From Bacteroidetes bacterium ADurb.Bin217 (lineage in GTDB: Bacteria > Bacteroidota > Bacteroidia > Bacteroidales > UBA1715), in assembly GCA_002069975.1 (NCBI GenBank), contig MWCJ01000028.1:1-35567 (forward strand): a stretch of DNA of 35,567 bases. Reading direction: 5' to 3'. The notes below the pieces were generated by a model. It saw only the letters and a program-made list of their open reading frames with translations, was not told where the DNA came from and searched no databases. This document shows, one piece after another, positions 23,953 through 34,160 of the stretch (within the stretch, counting starts at the first letter, position 1; every line of letters begins with the position of its first letter). A program made the position numbers and the translations under genes.

Positions 23953-25782
23953 ATGGGATTTCCACTAAGAAGCGAATCATCGACACAGGGTCGACTTATG
24001 GCAGGAGCACGAAGTTTATGGCGTGCCAATGGTATGAAAGAAGAGCAAATAGGCAAACCAATTATTGCTATTGCCAATTCATTTACGCAATTTGTTCCGG
24101 GACACGTGCATTTGCATGATATAGGTCAAAAAGTAAAACAGTTGATTGAAGCTCAAGGGTTTTTTGCAGCCGAATTCAACACCATTGCTATTGACGACGG
24201 TATTGCCATGGGTCATACCGGTATGTTGTATTCATTGCCTTCGCGCGAGTTAATTGCCGATAGTGTGGAATTTATGTGCAATGCTCACAAAGCCGATGCT
24301 TTGGTATGTATAAGCAATTGCGACAAAATTACTCCGGGTATGCTCATAGCTGCTATGCGTTTGAATATTCCTACCATTTTCATTTCGGGTGGTCCTATGG
24401 AAGCGGGCGATGTAGATGGCGAAAAACTTGACTTGGTTGATGCTATGGTTATGGCGTTAGATTCTGATGTGTCTGATTCAAAATTAGATGCAGTTGAAAA
24501 AAATGCATGTCCTACCTGTGGATCGTGTTCGGGTATGTTTACCGCAAATTCTATGAATTGCCTCAACGAAGCTATAGGATTGGCATTGCCGGGCAACGGT
24601 ACTATCGTTGCCACGCATGTAAATCGCACGAAATTGTTTGAACAAGCAGCACAAAAAATTGTAGAAAATACCAAAAAATATTACTTCGATGGCGACACTT
24701 CTGTATTGCCTCGTTCTATAGCTACTCGCAGTGCGTTTATGAATGCTATGAAACTCGATATTGCTATGGGTGGTTCTACAAATACTGTATTGCACTTGTT
24801 GGCAATTGCATACGAAGCAGAAGTACCATTTAGCATGAAAGATATGGACGAACTTTCGCGACAAATTCCTTGTTTGAGCAAAGTTGCTCCGAATTCTAAA
24901 AAATACCACATAGAAGATGTAAACCGCGCCGGCGGTATTCTTGGCATTCTTGGCGAACTTGACCGTAAAGGATTACTTGATACTTCAGTTTCTAGAGCCG
25001 ATGGGTTAACCCTCAAACAAGCACTTGACACGTACGACATTATGCGACCAACTGCCAATGCCAAAGCTATAGAGATATACAAAAGTGCTCCGGGCTACAA
25101 AGCAAATTTGGTAATGGGTTCGCAACAAAATATGTATAAAGAATTTGATACCGACCGCACAAACGGGTGTATTCGTAGTGTAGACCATGCCTATACACAA
25201 GATGGTGGCTTGGCAGTATTGTTCGGTAATATTGCAGAAAACGGTTGTATTGTAAAAACTGCCGGTGTTGATGAGTCAATTTTCCGTTTCGAAGGAACTG
25301 CTCGTGTATTCCATTCACAAGAAGCAGCCGTAGATTCTATTGTAAAAGGATTTATAAAATCGGGCGATGTTGTAGTGATCATATACGAAGGACCAAAAGG
25401 TGGTCCGGGCATGCAAGAAATGTTGTATCCTACGTCATACCTTAAATCTATGCATTTAGGTAAAGAATGTGCATTAATTACCGACGGACGATTCTCGGGT
25501 GGAACTTCAGGCTTATCGGTTGGTCACGTATCGCCCGAAGCAGCAAGTGGCGGTGCTATAGGTTTGGTTCGTGATGGTGATAAAATATTGTTTGATATAC
25601 CAAATCGCAAAGTTGAATTGTTAGTGAGCCAAGATGAGCTATCTGAACGCCGCAAACAAGAACTTGCAAAAGGAAAAGATGCATTTAAACCAAATCGCAA
25701 ACGCGAAGTGAGTGCTGCTCTAAGAGTATATGCAGCACATGTATCGTCGGCAGATTTGGGTGGTGTAAGAATAATTGAGTAA
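23953..25782 (+). CDS. ilvD: dihydroxy-acid dehydratase
   Basis: 609 residues, normal length. IlvD removes water from 2,3-dihydroxy-3-methylbutanoate or -pentanoate to give the 2-keto acids of valine and isoleucine, using an Fe-S cluster and Mg. Cluster ligands are visible: [11 protein letters not shown] (near residue 122) and [20 protein letters not shown] (about 186-205), besides an N-terminal [17 protein letters not shown] block and [20 protein letters not shown] near residue 515-535. First structural gene after the attenuator, so it is governed by Ile/Val supply. The aminotransferase gene starts 90 bases downstream. Confidence 0.97.
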   Translation: MGFPLRSESSTQGRLMAGARSLWRANGMKEEQIGKPIIAIANSFTQFVPGHVHLHDIGQKVKQLIEAQGFFAAEFNTIAIDDGIAMGHTGMLYSLPSRELIADSVEFMCNAHKADALVCISNCDKITPGMLIAAMRLNIPTIFISGGPMEAGDVDGEKLDLVDAMVMALDSDVSDSKLDAVEKNACPTCGSCSGMFTANSMNCLNEAIGLALPGNGTIVATHVNRTKLFEQAAQKIVENTKKYYFDGDTSVLPRSIATRSAFMNAMKLDIAMGGSTNTVLHLLAIAYEAEVPFSMKDMDELSRQIPCLSKVAPNSKKYHIEDVNRAGGILGILGELDRKGLLDTSVSRADGLTLKQALDTYDIMRPTANAKAIEIYKSAPGYKANLVMGSQQNMYKEFDTDRTNGCIRSVDHAYTQDGGLAVLFGNIAENGCIVKTAGVDESIFRFEGTARVFHSQEAAVDSIVKGFIKSGDVVVIIYEGPKGGPGMQEMLYPTSYLKSMHLGKECALITDGRFSGGTSGLSVGHVSPEAASGGAIGLVRDGDKILFDIPNRKVELLVSQDELSERRKQELAKGKDAFKPNRKREVSAALRVYAAHVSSADLGGVRIIE

Positions 25783-25802
25783 AAAGATTGAAAGTTACAA
25801 GG

Positions 25803-25856
25803 TTGTAAAGAAAAAATCCCCCTTTACAAACTTACAAACTTACAAACTTTACAAAC
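25803..25856. repeat. short hairpin with four TTACAAAC repeats
   Basis: TTACAAAC occurs at 25824, 25832, 25840 and 25849. The first copy, within CTTTACAA (25822-25829), is complementary to TTGTAAAG (25803-25810). It fills the ilvD-aminotransferase gap. It may act as an RNA stability or processing element, or simply be replication slippage. Confidence 0.6.
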
Positions 25857-25872
25857 TTTATAACTAATTACA

Positions 25873-27225
25873 ATGAGAATGTCAAAAAGATACGATGCCT
25901 TTGTAACATGGGCATCGGGAATTAAGGTTCCAATAAACAAAAAAATACTTGATCAAATGGCTGCATGGTCAACAAGTATGAATGTAAAAGTAAACAAATC
26001 TACCTTGCTTTCGTGGCGTGTGCTTGAAACCAACAGTATGTTTGCCGACAGAATTTCTGACGTGCCGAAATCGTTTATTCGCGAAATCTTAAAAGTTGCC
26101 ATTTCTCCAAATATTATATCGTTTGCCGGAGGTTTGCCCAATCGCGATTTGTTTCCGGTACAAGCACTCAAAGAAGCTTCGAACAGAGTATTTGATGCCG
26201 ATGCCGGCGATGCCTTGCAATATAGCACTACCGAAGGATATTTGGCATTGCGTAAATATATTTCGGAACGCTACAAAACAATAAAAGGCTTGAATATAGA
26301 ACCAAAAAATATTCTAATAACTACCGGTTCACAGCAAGGCTTGGATTTACTTGGCAAAACTTTTCTCAACGAAAACGACCGTGTAATAATAGAAAAACCC
26401 GGATATTTGGGTGCTATACAATTGTTCTCTATATACAAAGCTCGATTTTCACCTGTTACCCTTAATTCCGATGGATTAGATTTGGCTGAATTGACCAAAG
26501 CATCGAGTTTGCGAAACACAAAATTGATGTATACAGTACCAAATTTTCAGAACCCTACGGGCATAACATACAGCGACAAAAATCGTGAAGCTATTGCCGA
26601 AATTTTGCGAGGCAAACCACTTATGCTTATCGAAGATGATCCGTATGGTGATTTACGTTATACCGGTTCGCATCAGTCGTCGTTTATGCATTATTTACCC
26701 GAACAAACTATTTTGCTGGGTTCGTTTTCCAAAACAGTGGTTCCATCGTTCCGAATGGGATGGATAGTTGCCCCCGACGAAATTATGGAAAAACTCATCA
26801 TAGCAAAACAAGCATCAGATTTACATACCAATTATTTTACACAAAAATTGCTGGTAGAATACCTGCTCAACAACGATTTGAACGAACATATTAATAAAAT
26901 CAAAGAAGTATATGGTCGTCAATGTATGGCAATGATAGAAAGTTTGAAACGTCATTTCCCCGAAAATGTAGAATATACACTACCCGAAGGTGGAATGTTT
27001 TTGTGGGTAACATTGCCCCAAGGAATTTCGGCTATGGAATTATTTCAAGAAGCTATAAAACAAGATGTTGCGTTTGTACCCGGTGATCCTTTTTACACAA
27101 GTTCGAAAGAAATTGTAAGTACATTACGTCTAAATTTTTCATGCGTTGATGAACAAACTATCGAAAAAGGAATTGCTCGATTAGGTGCAACAATTCGCGA
27201 ATTTATGGAAAAACAAAAACAATAA
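25873..27225 (+). CDS. PLP-dependent aminotransferase, fold type I (2-aminoadipate/branched-chain-like)
   Basis: 450 residues. The core matches class I/II aminotransferases of the LysN/2-aminoadipate type: SFAGGLPNRDLFPVQALKEA, LQYSTTEGYLALRKYISERY, ITTGSQQGLDLLGKTFL, VPNFQNPTG, IEDDPYGDLRY and GSFSKTVVPSFRMGW, whose Lys (about residue 287) binds PLP. The first 55 residues are additional to the usual start (FADRISDVPKSFIREILKVA), and an in-frame ATG at 26038 would give 395 residues. In this operon it could do the last step to valine/isoleucine/leucine, transamination of keto acids with glutamate, but the family also handles aromatic and aminoadipate substrates. Confidence 0.85.
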   Translation: MRMSKRYDAFVTWASGIKVPINKKILDQMAAWSTSMNVKVNKSTLLSWRVLETNSMFADRISDVPKSFIREILKVAISPNIISFAGGLPNRDLFPVQALKEASNRVFDADAGDALQYSTTEGYLALRKYISERYKTIKGLNIEPKNILITTGSQQGLDLLGKTFLNENDRVIIEKPGYLGAIQLFSIYKARFSPVTLNSDGLDLAELTKASSLRNTKLMYTVPNFQNPTGITYSDKNREAIAEILRGKPLMLIEDDPYGDLRYTGSHQSSFMHYLPEQTILLGSFSKTVVPSFRMGWIVAPDEIMEKLIIAKQASDLHTNYFTQKLLVEYLLNNDLNEHINKIKEVYGRQCMAMIESLKRHFPENVEYTLPEGGMFLWVTLPQGISAMELFQEAIKQDVAFVPGDPFYTSSKEIVSTLRLNFSCVDEQTIEKGIARLGATIREFMEKQKQ

Positions 27226-27363
27226 TATCATGGAACCACTAAAGAATCATACCAAACGAGTCTGCGAATAAGATACACATATATTCCGCTATAGAATTAT
27301 AGGAATAGAAAATATCAAATTCTAAGAAAAATAATATACATACGATAATTATACAATACAGAT

Positions 27364-29064
27364 ATGAACAAACAAACGACACAAATTACAGGCTCCGAGG
27401 CGTTATTACGCATATTGACCGAAGAAGGAGTTGATACCATATTTGGATATCCGGGTGGAGCCATTATGCCGATTTACGATAAATTATACGATTTCAGCGA
27501 CAAATTGAAACACTACCTTACTCGCCACGAACAAGGTGCGGTACATGCGGCACAAGGCTATGCACGTGCTACGGGCAAAGTAGGTGTATGTTTTGCCACC
27601 TCGGGTCCGGGTGCAACCAATTTGGTTACCGGTATTGCCGATGCTATGCTCGATTCTACACCAATAGTTGCTATTACTGCACAAGTAATTTCGCCACTTT
27701 TAGGAACCGATGCGTTTCAAGAAATAGATGTAATAGGAATAACAATGCCTATTACCAAATGGAATTATCAAGTAACCTCTGCCGACGAAATTCCCGAAGC
27801 TCTTGCCAAAGCATTTTATATTGCACAAACAGGGCGTCCGGGTCCGGTATTAATAGATATTACCAAAGATGCACAATTGCAAATGCTCGACTTTTCATAC
27901 AGCAAATGCACCTACATGCGAGGGTTTTATCCATATCCAAAACTTGATGAAAATGCGGTGATACAAGCAGCAAAATTGATAAACGAAGCTAAAAAACCAT
28001 TGATTTTGGCAGGACAAGGAATAAATATTTCTCGTGCTCAAAAAGAATTGAAAGAATTTTCTGAAAAAACAGGCATTCCGGTAGCTACTACTATTTTAGG
28101 ATTGAATGATATAGGTTCTGACCATCCTAATTATGTAGGTATGCTTGGCATGCACGGAAATTATGCACCAAACATAAAAACCAACGAAGCCGATGTAATA
28201 ATAGCTGTAGGAATGCGATTTGACGACCGTGTTACCGGAAATGTATCGAAATATGCAAAACAAGCACGCGTAATTCACATAGAGGTTGACAAGGCAGAAA
28301 TTGGCAAAATAATACAACCGGAAGTTGCTATTCATTCTGATGCTAAAATTGCATTGAAATCATTGATACAAGCGGTGCAAAAAAATTCACACGAAGCTTG
28401 GATGCAGGAATTTAAACAAGCTCATGATGTTGAAATACAGAAAATTATAACCAAAGACACACAGCCTTCCGATGGTGAAATAAAAATGGGTGAGGTTATA
28501 AAGATGATTTCTGACAAAACCAAAGGTCAAGCAATTGTAGTAACCGACGTAGGGCAGCATCAAATGGCAACGTGTAGATATTACGATTTTAAAGAAGGTT
28601 CAGAAATTATTACATCTGGGGGATTAGGTACTATGGGATTTGGATTGCCGGCTTCTATGGGTGCTAAAGTTTCGAGTCCTCATAAAGACACGGTAGTATT
28701 TATAGGTGATGGTGGATTTCAGATGACTATTCAAGAATTAGGAACCATAGCTGCCAACAATATTGGGGTAAAAATTATTATACTTAACAATAATTTCCTT
28801 GGTATGGTTCGTCAGTGGCAAGAACGTTTCTTCGATGCTCGTTATTCATTTGTAGACATACAAAGTCCCGATTTTATAACTATTGCCAAAGGATATGGAA
28901 TAAATGGTGTAAAAGTTACCGAACGCAAAGATTTGCAAGCAGCTATAGATGCAATGTTTGCCAAAGAAGAACCATTTTTACTCGAAGTAAAAGTTGAGAA
29001 AAAAGAAAATATACTTCCTATGATAGAACCGGGATTGGGAGTTGCAGATATTAAATTAGAATAA
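27364..29064 (+). CDS. ilvB: acetolactate synthase large (catalytic) subunit
   Basis: 566 residues. The three thiamine-diphosphate enzyme domains are complete: N-terminal PYR domain with [17 protein letters not shown] and the catalytic Glu in [20 protein letters not shown] (about residue 56), central domain (about 195-330), and PP domain with the Mg/ThDP motif [19 protein letters not shown] ending in the usual [12 protein letters not shown] (about 455-485). It condenses two pyruvates, or pyruvate with 2-oxobutanoate. The regulatory subunit follows 21 bases later. The 138-base gap before it shows no clear element. Confidence 0.97.
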   Translation: MNKQTTQITGSEALLRILTEEGVDTIFGYPGGAIMPIYDKLYDFSDKLKHYLTRHEQGAVHAAQGYARATGKVGVCFATSGPGATNLVTGIADAMLDSTPIVAITAQVISPLLGTDAFQEIDVIGITMPITKWNYQVTSADEIPEALAKAFYIAQTGRPGPVLIDITKDAQLQMLDFSYSKCTYMRGFYPYPKLDENAVIQAAKLINEAKKPLILAGQGINISRAQKELKEFSEKTGIPVATTILGLNDIGSDHPNYVGMLGMHGNYAPNIKTNEADVIIAVGMRFDDRVTGNVSKYAKQARVIHIEVDKAEIGKIIQPEVAIHSDAKIALKSLIQAVQKNSHEAWMQEFKQAHDVEIQKIITKDTQPSDGEIKMGEVIKMISDKTKGQAIVVTDVGQHQMATCRYYDFKEGSEIITSGGLGTMGFGLPASMGAKVSSPHKDTVVFIGDGGFQMTIQELGTIAANNIGVKIIILNNNFLGMVRQWQERFFDARYSFVDIQSPDFITIAKGYGINGVKVTERKDLQAAIDAMFAKEEPFLLEVKVEKKENILPMIEPGLGVADIKLE

Positions 29065-29085
29065 ACGATATAAAACACAGATACT

Positions 29086-29631
29086 ATGGACAAACAATTA
29101 TATACCATTGCGGTCTTTACCGAAAACCATATTGGACTGCTCAACAAAATAACTATTGTATTTACTCGACGTAAAATTAATATCGAAAGCCTTACTGTGT
29201 CTGAATCGCAGATAGAGGGAATTCATAGTTTTACCATTGTTGTAAAATCTACTAAAGAGTCGGTAATGAAAGTTGTAAATCAAATAGATAAATTGGTAGA
29301 GGTAATCAAAGCCTTTTATTACGACGAAGACCAACTGATTTCGCAAGAAGTAGCCTTGTACAAAATGCCAATTTCTGCAATTTCTCAAGGGGTAAATATG
29401 GGACAATTTATACGCGAGAACAACGCACGAATCCTAGATATGCATACCGAATTTTTTGTAATTGAAAAAACAGGTACAACCGAACAAACACAAGAATTAC
29501 TCGAAAAATTGAAACCATTCGGTATATTGGAATTTGTGCGATCGGGACGAGTAATTGTAACAAAACCAATGAAACCGCTTACCCAATATATGGAAGAAAA
29601 GCATGCAGCACATGTGTATGTGAAACCGTAA
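29086..29631 (+). CDS. ilvN: acetolactate synthase small (regulatory) subunit
   Basis: 181 residues. N-terminal ACT domain (about 1-75: YTIAVFTENHIGLLNKITIV, RRKINIESLTVSESQIEGIH) followed by a second ACT-like C-terminal domain typical of IlvN/IlvH. It binds branched-chain amino acids and tunes the catalytic subunit encoded directly upstream. Usual length for the phylum. Last gene of the operon: a good terminator follows at 29681, and ilvC is not in the window. Confidence 0.95.
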   Translation: MDKQLYTIAVFTENHIGLLNKITIVFTRRKINIESLTVSESQIEGIHSFTIVVKSTKESVMKVVNQIDKLVEVIKAFYYDEDQLISQEVALYKMPISAISQGVNMGQFIRENNARILDMHTEFFVIEKTGTTEQTQELLEKLKPFGILEFVRSGRVIVTKPMKPLTQYMEEKHAAHVYVKP

Positions 29632-29680
29632 ATAATTATGAGTTTTGAGTTCTTAGTTTATAGTTAATTGTAAACATATA

Positions 29681-29712
29681 TAGGCAATCCTTTGTGGTTG
29701 CCTATTTTTTTT
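29681..29712 (+). terminator. intrinsic terminator of the ilv operon
   Basis: TAGGCAA (29681-29687) and TTGCCTA (29698-29704) form a perfect 7-bp stem with a 10-nt loop, followed by eight T. Confidence 0.85.
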
Positions 29713-30050
29713 CACCACAGATTTTCACAGATTTTATTTTTTTTTACAGTCCTCCACTTTGGAAAATACAAATGCAAAGAAAGTAATGTCTTATTGCCGG
29801 AAAAGTGTCTAATGGAAGCCGAGGAACAGCTTTAAATTCTTTTATTTAATGCTTTTTGACACATAAATAAACCGATATTTGTAATTGAAATTTCGAAAAC
29901 GAGTTGCAATTACTCATTACACTACCATACAATCTATACAAATATATTGTCTGAAAACCTGTTCATATTTAGTTCATTATTTTATAGTACAAGTTTCACG
30001 GATTTTTTCGAACTTTGAATGATTTTTTAGTATGTATCCAAATTTTACCT
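29713..30050. other. intergenic region between ilvN and parC
   Basis: About 340 bases, AT-rich. It must hold the parC promoter, but I find no good -33/-7 pair. No ORF of note, RNA gene or strong hairpin is visible. Confidence 0.4.
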
Positions 30051-32783
30051 ATGGACGAAGTTCAAGATAATACAATACAAGCCAAACAAGATTCCGATAT
30101 TCAACATATTAAATATATATCGGGGCAATTTGAGGATTGGTTTTTGGACTATGCTTCGTATGTAATTATGGAACGTGCAGTACCGTATATTAACGATGGC
30201 TTAAAACCGGTACAACGTCGTATATTACATTCTATGAAACGTATGGACGATGGCAGATATAACAAAGTTGCCAATATTATAGGACATACTATGCAATTCC
30301 ACCCACATGGCGACTCATCAATAGGCGAAGCTTTAGTAGGATTGGGACAAAAAGAATTGTTAATAGATACTCAAGGTAACTGGGGTAATATATACACCGG
30401 CGATAGTGCAGCTGCACCTCGGTATATTGAAGCTCGGCTATCGAAATTTGCAAACGAGGTAGTATTTAATGCAAAAACTACTATTTGGAAATCTTCATAC
30501 GATGGAAGAAACAAAGAACCAATAACTCTTCCTGTAAAATTTCCATTACTTCTTGCTCAAGGAGTTGAAGGTATTGCTGTGGGCATGGCATGTAAAATTA
30601 TGCCTCATAATTTTAACGAACTTATAGATGCAAGCATAAAATATTTGCAAGGAAAACCATTTGAATTATATCCGGATTTCCCAACAGGCGGATACATAGA
30701 TGTGTCGAAATATAATGAAGGATTACGCGGTGGTGCGGTAAAAGTGCGTGCTAAAATTGTTAAAATAGACAATAAGACACTTGCTATAACCGAAATCCCT
30801 TATGGAAAAACAACTACAGCGGTTATAGATTCTATAATTAAAGCAAATGAAAAAGGCACTATAAAAGTTAAAAAAATAGATGACAATACTGCAGCAAATG
30901 TAGAAATACTCATACATCTTCCTCCAAATGTATCGCCCGACGAAACCATAGATGCCTTATATGTATTTACCGAATGCGAAATTTCTATATCACCCAATGC
31001 AAGTGTTATTATTGAAAAATCGCCTGAATTTATAGGTGTTTCGGATATTCTTCGAATTTCAACAGATAAAACAGTAGAATTGCTCCGAAGAGAACTCGAA
31101 ATTCGCATGGAGGAACTCAAAGAAGATTGGATGAAGACCTCGCTCGAGAAAATTTTTATTGAAAAAGAAGTATACGAACTTATTAAACCTTGTAAAACAG
31201 AAGAAGAAATATTAACTACTATTTTTAAAGGTTTAGAGCCGCATGTTAAAAAATTCTGGCGTCCGGTAACTCGCGAAGATTGTGTTATACTTTCTAATAT
31301 TCCTATCAAACGCATTTCTAAATTCAGCTCGTACAAAGCCGATGAGTATATTAAAGAAATTGAAATTGAAATAGAAGAGGTGAAAAATCATCTTGCACAT
31401 ATTGTTGAATTTGCAATTAATTATTTCACCCAAATACAAAAAAAATACGGCAAAGGTAAAGAACGTAAAACCGAAATTCGGAATTTTGAACAAATAGAAG
31501 CTACCCAAGTTGTAATAGCAAATACTAAATTATATGCAAATTTAGAAGATGGCTTTGTTGGCACATCGCTCAAAAAAGATACTTTTATTTGCGATTGTTC
31601 TGATATTGATGATATTATTGTGTTTATGCAAGACGGCAAATACAAAATATCAAAAGTATGCGACAAGGCATTTTTTGGAAAAAATATAATACATATTGCA
31701 GTTTTTCGCAAAAACGATGAACGTACAATTTACAATGTAGCATACAGAGATGGCAAATCGGGTATAACCTACATGAAACGATTTGCTGTAACGGGCATTA
31801 CACGCGACAAAGTTTATGATGTTTCCAAAGGAACTCCTAATTCTAAAATCATGTACTTCAGTGCCAATCCTAATGGCGAAGCCGAGATTATTAAAGTATA
31901 CCTCCGTCAAAATCCTCGCTTGCGAAAAACTATTTTTGAGGTAGATTTTAGCACTCAAGTTATTAAAGGACGAAATTCGCAAGGCAATATTTTAACCAAA
32001 CATCCGTGTTTTAAAATTATTAAAATAGAAGAAGGTGTTTCTACATTAGGAGGTAGAAAAATATATTTCAATTTCGAAACCAAACGACTTAACGATGGTG
32101 GATATGGCGAATATTTAGGTGAGTTTAAAGGTTCAGACAAAATATTGGTAATAACCAACGATGGTAAATATACACTCACCACCTTTGATTTGAGCAATCA
32201 CTACGAATACGATATTTTGAAAATCGAAAAATTTGATGATTCAAAAATATGGACAGCGGTATTTTTCGATGGCGAACAAGACAATTATTATATTAAACGA
32301 TTCGAAATAGAGGAAACCGGTAAATTCATAAGTGTGATAGGCGACCACGAAAAATCATATTTAGTTGCAATAAACGATGATACCTATCCGCAATTACAGA
32401 TTCAATTTGGAGGCAAACATTCTTCGCGCGAAATAGAATTAGTAGATGTAGATGAATTTATAGGAGTAAAAGGAGTAAAAGCTCGTGGCAAGCGTATTAC
32501 AACGTTTACGGTTAAAACTATGACATTTATTGAGCCTCTCGAAAAAGTTGTATCAAGCGACGAAGAAATAGACCCTGAGTTAGAGATTGGCGAAGAATCT
32601 GATGAAGACATAATAGAATTAGATCAGGACTCTACCATAGAAGATTTGGAGGAAGATGAAACTACCGATGAAAATACTACGATAGAAGAAACTACAATAC
32701 AAAAAACTCCTTCAAAACCGGTAAAAAAAGACGAACCTCCTCAATCAAATTCAGGAACACCAAGTCAGATGTCGTTATTCTAA
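30051..32783 (+). CDS. parC: DNA topoisomerase IV subunit A
   Basis: 910 residues from ATG at 30051 (MDEVQDNTIQ); a TTG twelve codons upstream is less likely. The breakage-reunion domain contains DGLKPVQRRILHSMKR, the quinolone region HPHGDSSIGEAL (Ser89 and Glu93 at the positions of known resistance sites) and APRYIEARL with the DNA-linking Tyr125. The C-terminal beta-pinwheel has no clear GyrA box, which favours ParC over GyrA. An acidic tail of about 70 residues (DEEIDPELEIGEESDEDIIE and on) closes the protein. It decatenates chromosomes with ParE, which is not in the window. The stop overlaps that of the convergent methyltransferase gene. Confidence 0.9.
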   Translation: MDEVQDNTIQAKQDSDIQHIKYISGQFEDWFLDYASYVIMERAVPYINDGLKPVQRRILHSMKRMDDGRYNKVANIIGHTMQFHPHGDSSIGEALVGLGQKELLIDTQGNWGNIYTGDSAAAPRYIEARLSKFANEVVFNAKTTIWKSSYDGRNKEPITLPVKFPLLLAQGVEGIAVGMACKIMPHNFNELIDASIKYLQGKPFELYPDFPTGGYIDVSKYNEGLRGGAVKVRAKIVKIDNKTLAITEIPYGKTTTAVIDSIIKANEKGTIKVKKIDDNTAANVEILIHLPPNVSPDETIDALYVFTECEISISPNASVIIEKSPEFIGVSDILRISTDKTVELLRRELEIRMEELKEDWMKTSLEKIFIEKEVYELIKPCKTEEEILTTIFKGLEPHVKKFWRPVTREDCVILSNIPIKRISKFSSYKADEYIKEIEIEIEEVKNHLAHIVEFAINYFTQIQKKYGKGKERKTEIRNFEQIEATQVVIANTKLYANLEDGFVGTSLKKDTFICDCSDIDDIIVFMQDGKYKISKVCDKAFFGKNIIHIAVFRKNDERTIYNVAYRDGKSGITYMKRFAVTGITRDKVYDVSKGTPNSKIMYFSANPNGEAEIIKVYLRQNPRLRKTIFEVDFSTQVIKGRNSQGNILTKHPCFKIIKIEEGVSTLGGRKIYFNFETKRLNDGGYGEYLGEFKGSDKILVITNDGKYTLTTFDLSNHYEYDILKIEKFDDSKIWTAVFFDGEQDNYYIKRFEIEETGKFISVIGDHEKSYLVAINDDTYPQLQIQFGGKHSSREIELVDVDEFIGVKGVKARGKRITTFTVKTMTFIEPLEKVVSSDEEIDPELEIGEESDEDIIELDQDSTIEDLEEDETTDENTTIEETTIQKTPSKPVKKDEPPQSNSGTPSQMSLF

Positions 32784-33667
32784 CGAGAACTTTTGGTAAT
32801 TGGAATATTTGTAAATCTACCAATAACTCCTAAAGGTAATTTTTTACCAAAAGAATCTTGCAAATATAATTCACCAACTTCTTTAGGAGCTTTATATGAA
32901 CTAAATATAGTATGTAGAAGATTCTCAATAATCATTGCAGAAAACCCTAACGAATATGTGTTAAGAATAAAAAAATACTGTTTCGTATCTAAAATTTTTT
33001 GCACATCTTTCAGTAAAGCATTTATATCACGTTCAAGTTTCCAATCTTCACCGTTTGTTCCTCTGCCAAAAGCAGGAGGATCCATTATTATACCTTGATA
33101 CACATTACCACGCTTAATTTCGCGAGCTACAAATTTTCGTGCATCTTCAATTATCCATCGAATATCACGAAGCCCGCTGTCTTCCATATTCTGACGAGTC
33201 CAATTTACAACTTGTTTTATTGCATCTAAGTGTGTTACATCGGCACCGGCTGCTCGTGCAGCTACCGATGCTATGCCGGTATATCCAAATAAATTCAACA
33301 CTTTCAATCCTGGGCGTGAAGAACATACTGCATGCATATAATCCCAATTTACTGCCTGTTCGGGAAATATACCAACATGTTTAAATGAAGTAAATTTCAA
33401 ATTACAGGTTAATTGTAATGCATGATATTGAATCCTCCAAGAATCGGCACATGGTTTAAATTGTATCCATTCGCCGCTATTACTTGAATTTGCTTGAAAA
33501 CGAACGGTAGCTTTGTGCATCCATTCACTTTCACTCATAGATTTATCCCATACTGCTTGGGGTTCGGGACGAATTGTAACATACGTTCCAAAACGTTCTA
33601 ATTTTTCAAAATTACCCGAATCGAGTAATTCATAGTCTTTCCAATGCGTAGGTGTAAAATATATCAT
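32780..33667 (-). CDS. class I SAM-dependent methyltransferase (RlmI/RlmK-like)
   Basis: 295 residues from ATG at 33667 (MIYFTPTHWKDYELLDSG). The frame stays open to 33970, but that stretch is antisense to the bactofilin gene. Residues about 90-250 form the methyltransferase fold: motif I VLNLFGYTGIASVAARAAGA, acidic LDAIKQVVNWTRQNM, and the catalytic-type motif DPPAFGRGTNGEDWKLERD. This pattern resembles enzymes that methylate 23S rRNA cytosine or guanine, but the N-terminal PUA domain of RlmI is absent. Substrate therefore open. TAG (32782-32780) overlaps the parC TAA. Confidence 0.82.
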   Translation of the reverse strand: MIYFTPTHWKDYELLDSGNFEKLERFGTYVTIRPEPQAVWDKSMSESEWMHKATVRFQANSSNSGEWIQFKPCADSWRIQYHALQLTCNLKFTSFKHVGIFPEQAVNWDYMHAVCSSRPGLKVLNLFGYTGIASVAARAAGADVTHLDAIKQVVNWTRQNMEDSGLRDIRWIIEDARKFVAREIKRGNVYQGIIMDPPAFGRGTNGEDWKLERDINALLKDVQKILDTKQYFFILNTYSLGFSAMIIENLLHTIFSSYKAPKEVGELYLQDSFGKKLPLGVIGRFTNIPITKSSR

Positions 33668-33712
33668 GTTCGTTGTAAATTGAATACAAAAATACCAAAA
33701 CAAATATATATT

Positions 33713-33742
33713 TTTGTATTTCGTGTAACATTTGTATATTTG
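33713..33742 (+). promoter_or_regulatory. promoter of the bactofilin-atpZ unit
   Basis: TTTG (33713-33716), an 18-base spacer, TATATTTG (33735-33742). RNA would begin near 33749, about 16 bases before the ATG. On the other strand TATATTTG (33708-33701) could serve the methyltransferase gene. Confidence 0.6.
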
Positions 33743-33764
33743 TATAATTAAAAAAAGAAAAATT

Positions 33765-34160
33765 ATGGCAAAAATAAACGAAACCTCATCATTTTTGACA
33801 AACATGATAACTGCGGGAACCAGCATAACCGGAGATATTTCATGTAATAGCGATATTCGCATTGAAGGTAGCCTTAAAGGAAATTTAGTAGCTAAAGGTA
33901 AATTGGTGATAGGTAGTACCGGCGAAATTAAAGGTGAAGTTTCGTGCCAAAATTGTGATATTGAAGGCATTCTCGATGGAAAAATTACTATTCAAGAATT
34001 ACTTTCGTTTAAATCAACCGCAAAAGTTACCGGCGATATAATTACGAATAAACTTGCTATAGAACCCGGAGCAATATTTAGCGGCACTTGCACTATGAAA
34101 AACGATACATTTGTTGCCGATCCTGCAAAAAAAATCGAAATAATTGAAAAAAAATCCTAA
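33765..34160 (+). CDS. bactofilin (polymer-forming cytoskeletal protein)
   Basis: 131 residues from ATG at 33765 (MAKINETSSFLTNMITAGTS); the frame reaches 33732, but the promoter lies there. The core (about 15-115) is the right-handed beta-helix of bactofilins with repeated short strands: ITGDISCNSDIRIEGSLKGN, GKLVIGSTGEIKGEVSCQNC, TAKVTGDIITNKLAIEPGAI. The protein polymerises without nucleotide and organises cell-shape or envelope enzymes at the membrane. The next gene overlaps its end by 17 bases. Confidence 0.92.
   Translation: MAKINETSSFLTNMITAGTSITGDISCNSDIRIEGSLKGNLVAKGKLVIGSTGEIKGEVSCQNCDIEGILDGKITIQELLSFKSTAKVTGDIITNKLAIEPGAIFSGTCTMKNDTFVADPAKKIEIIEKKS

Noticed and set aside
27230-27271. 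13-codon ORF between the aminotransferase and ilvB genes as a second leader peptide
   Set aside because: It has no run of regulatory codons and no terminator hairpin follows it.
33668-33970. N-terminal extension of the methyltransferase
   Set aside because: It is antisense to the bactofilin gene and its promoter and is not methyltransferase-like; ATG at 33667 fits.
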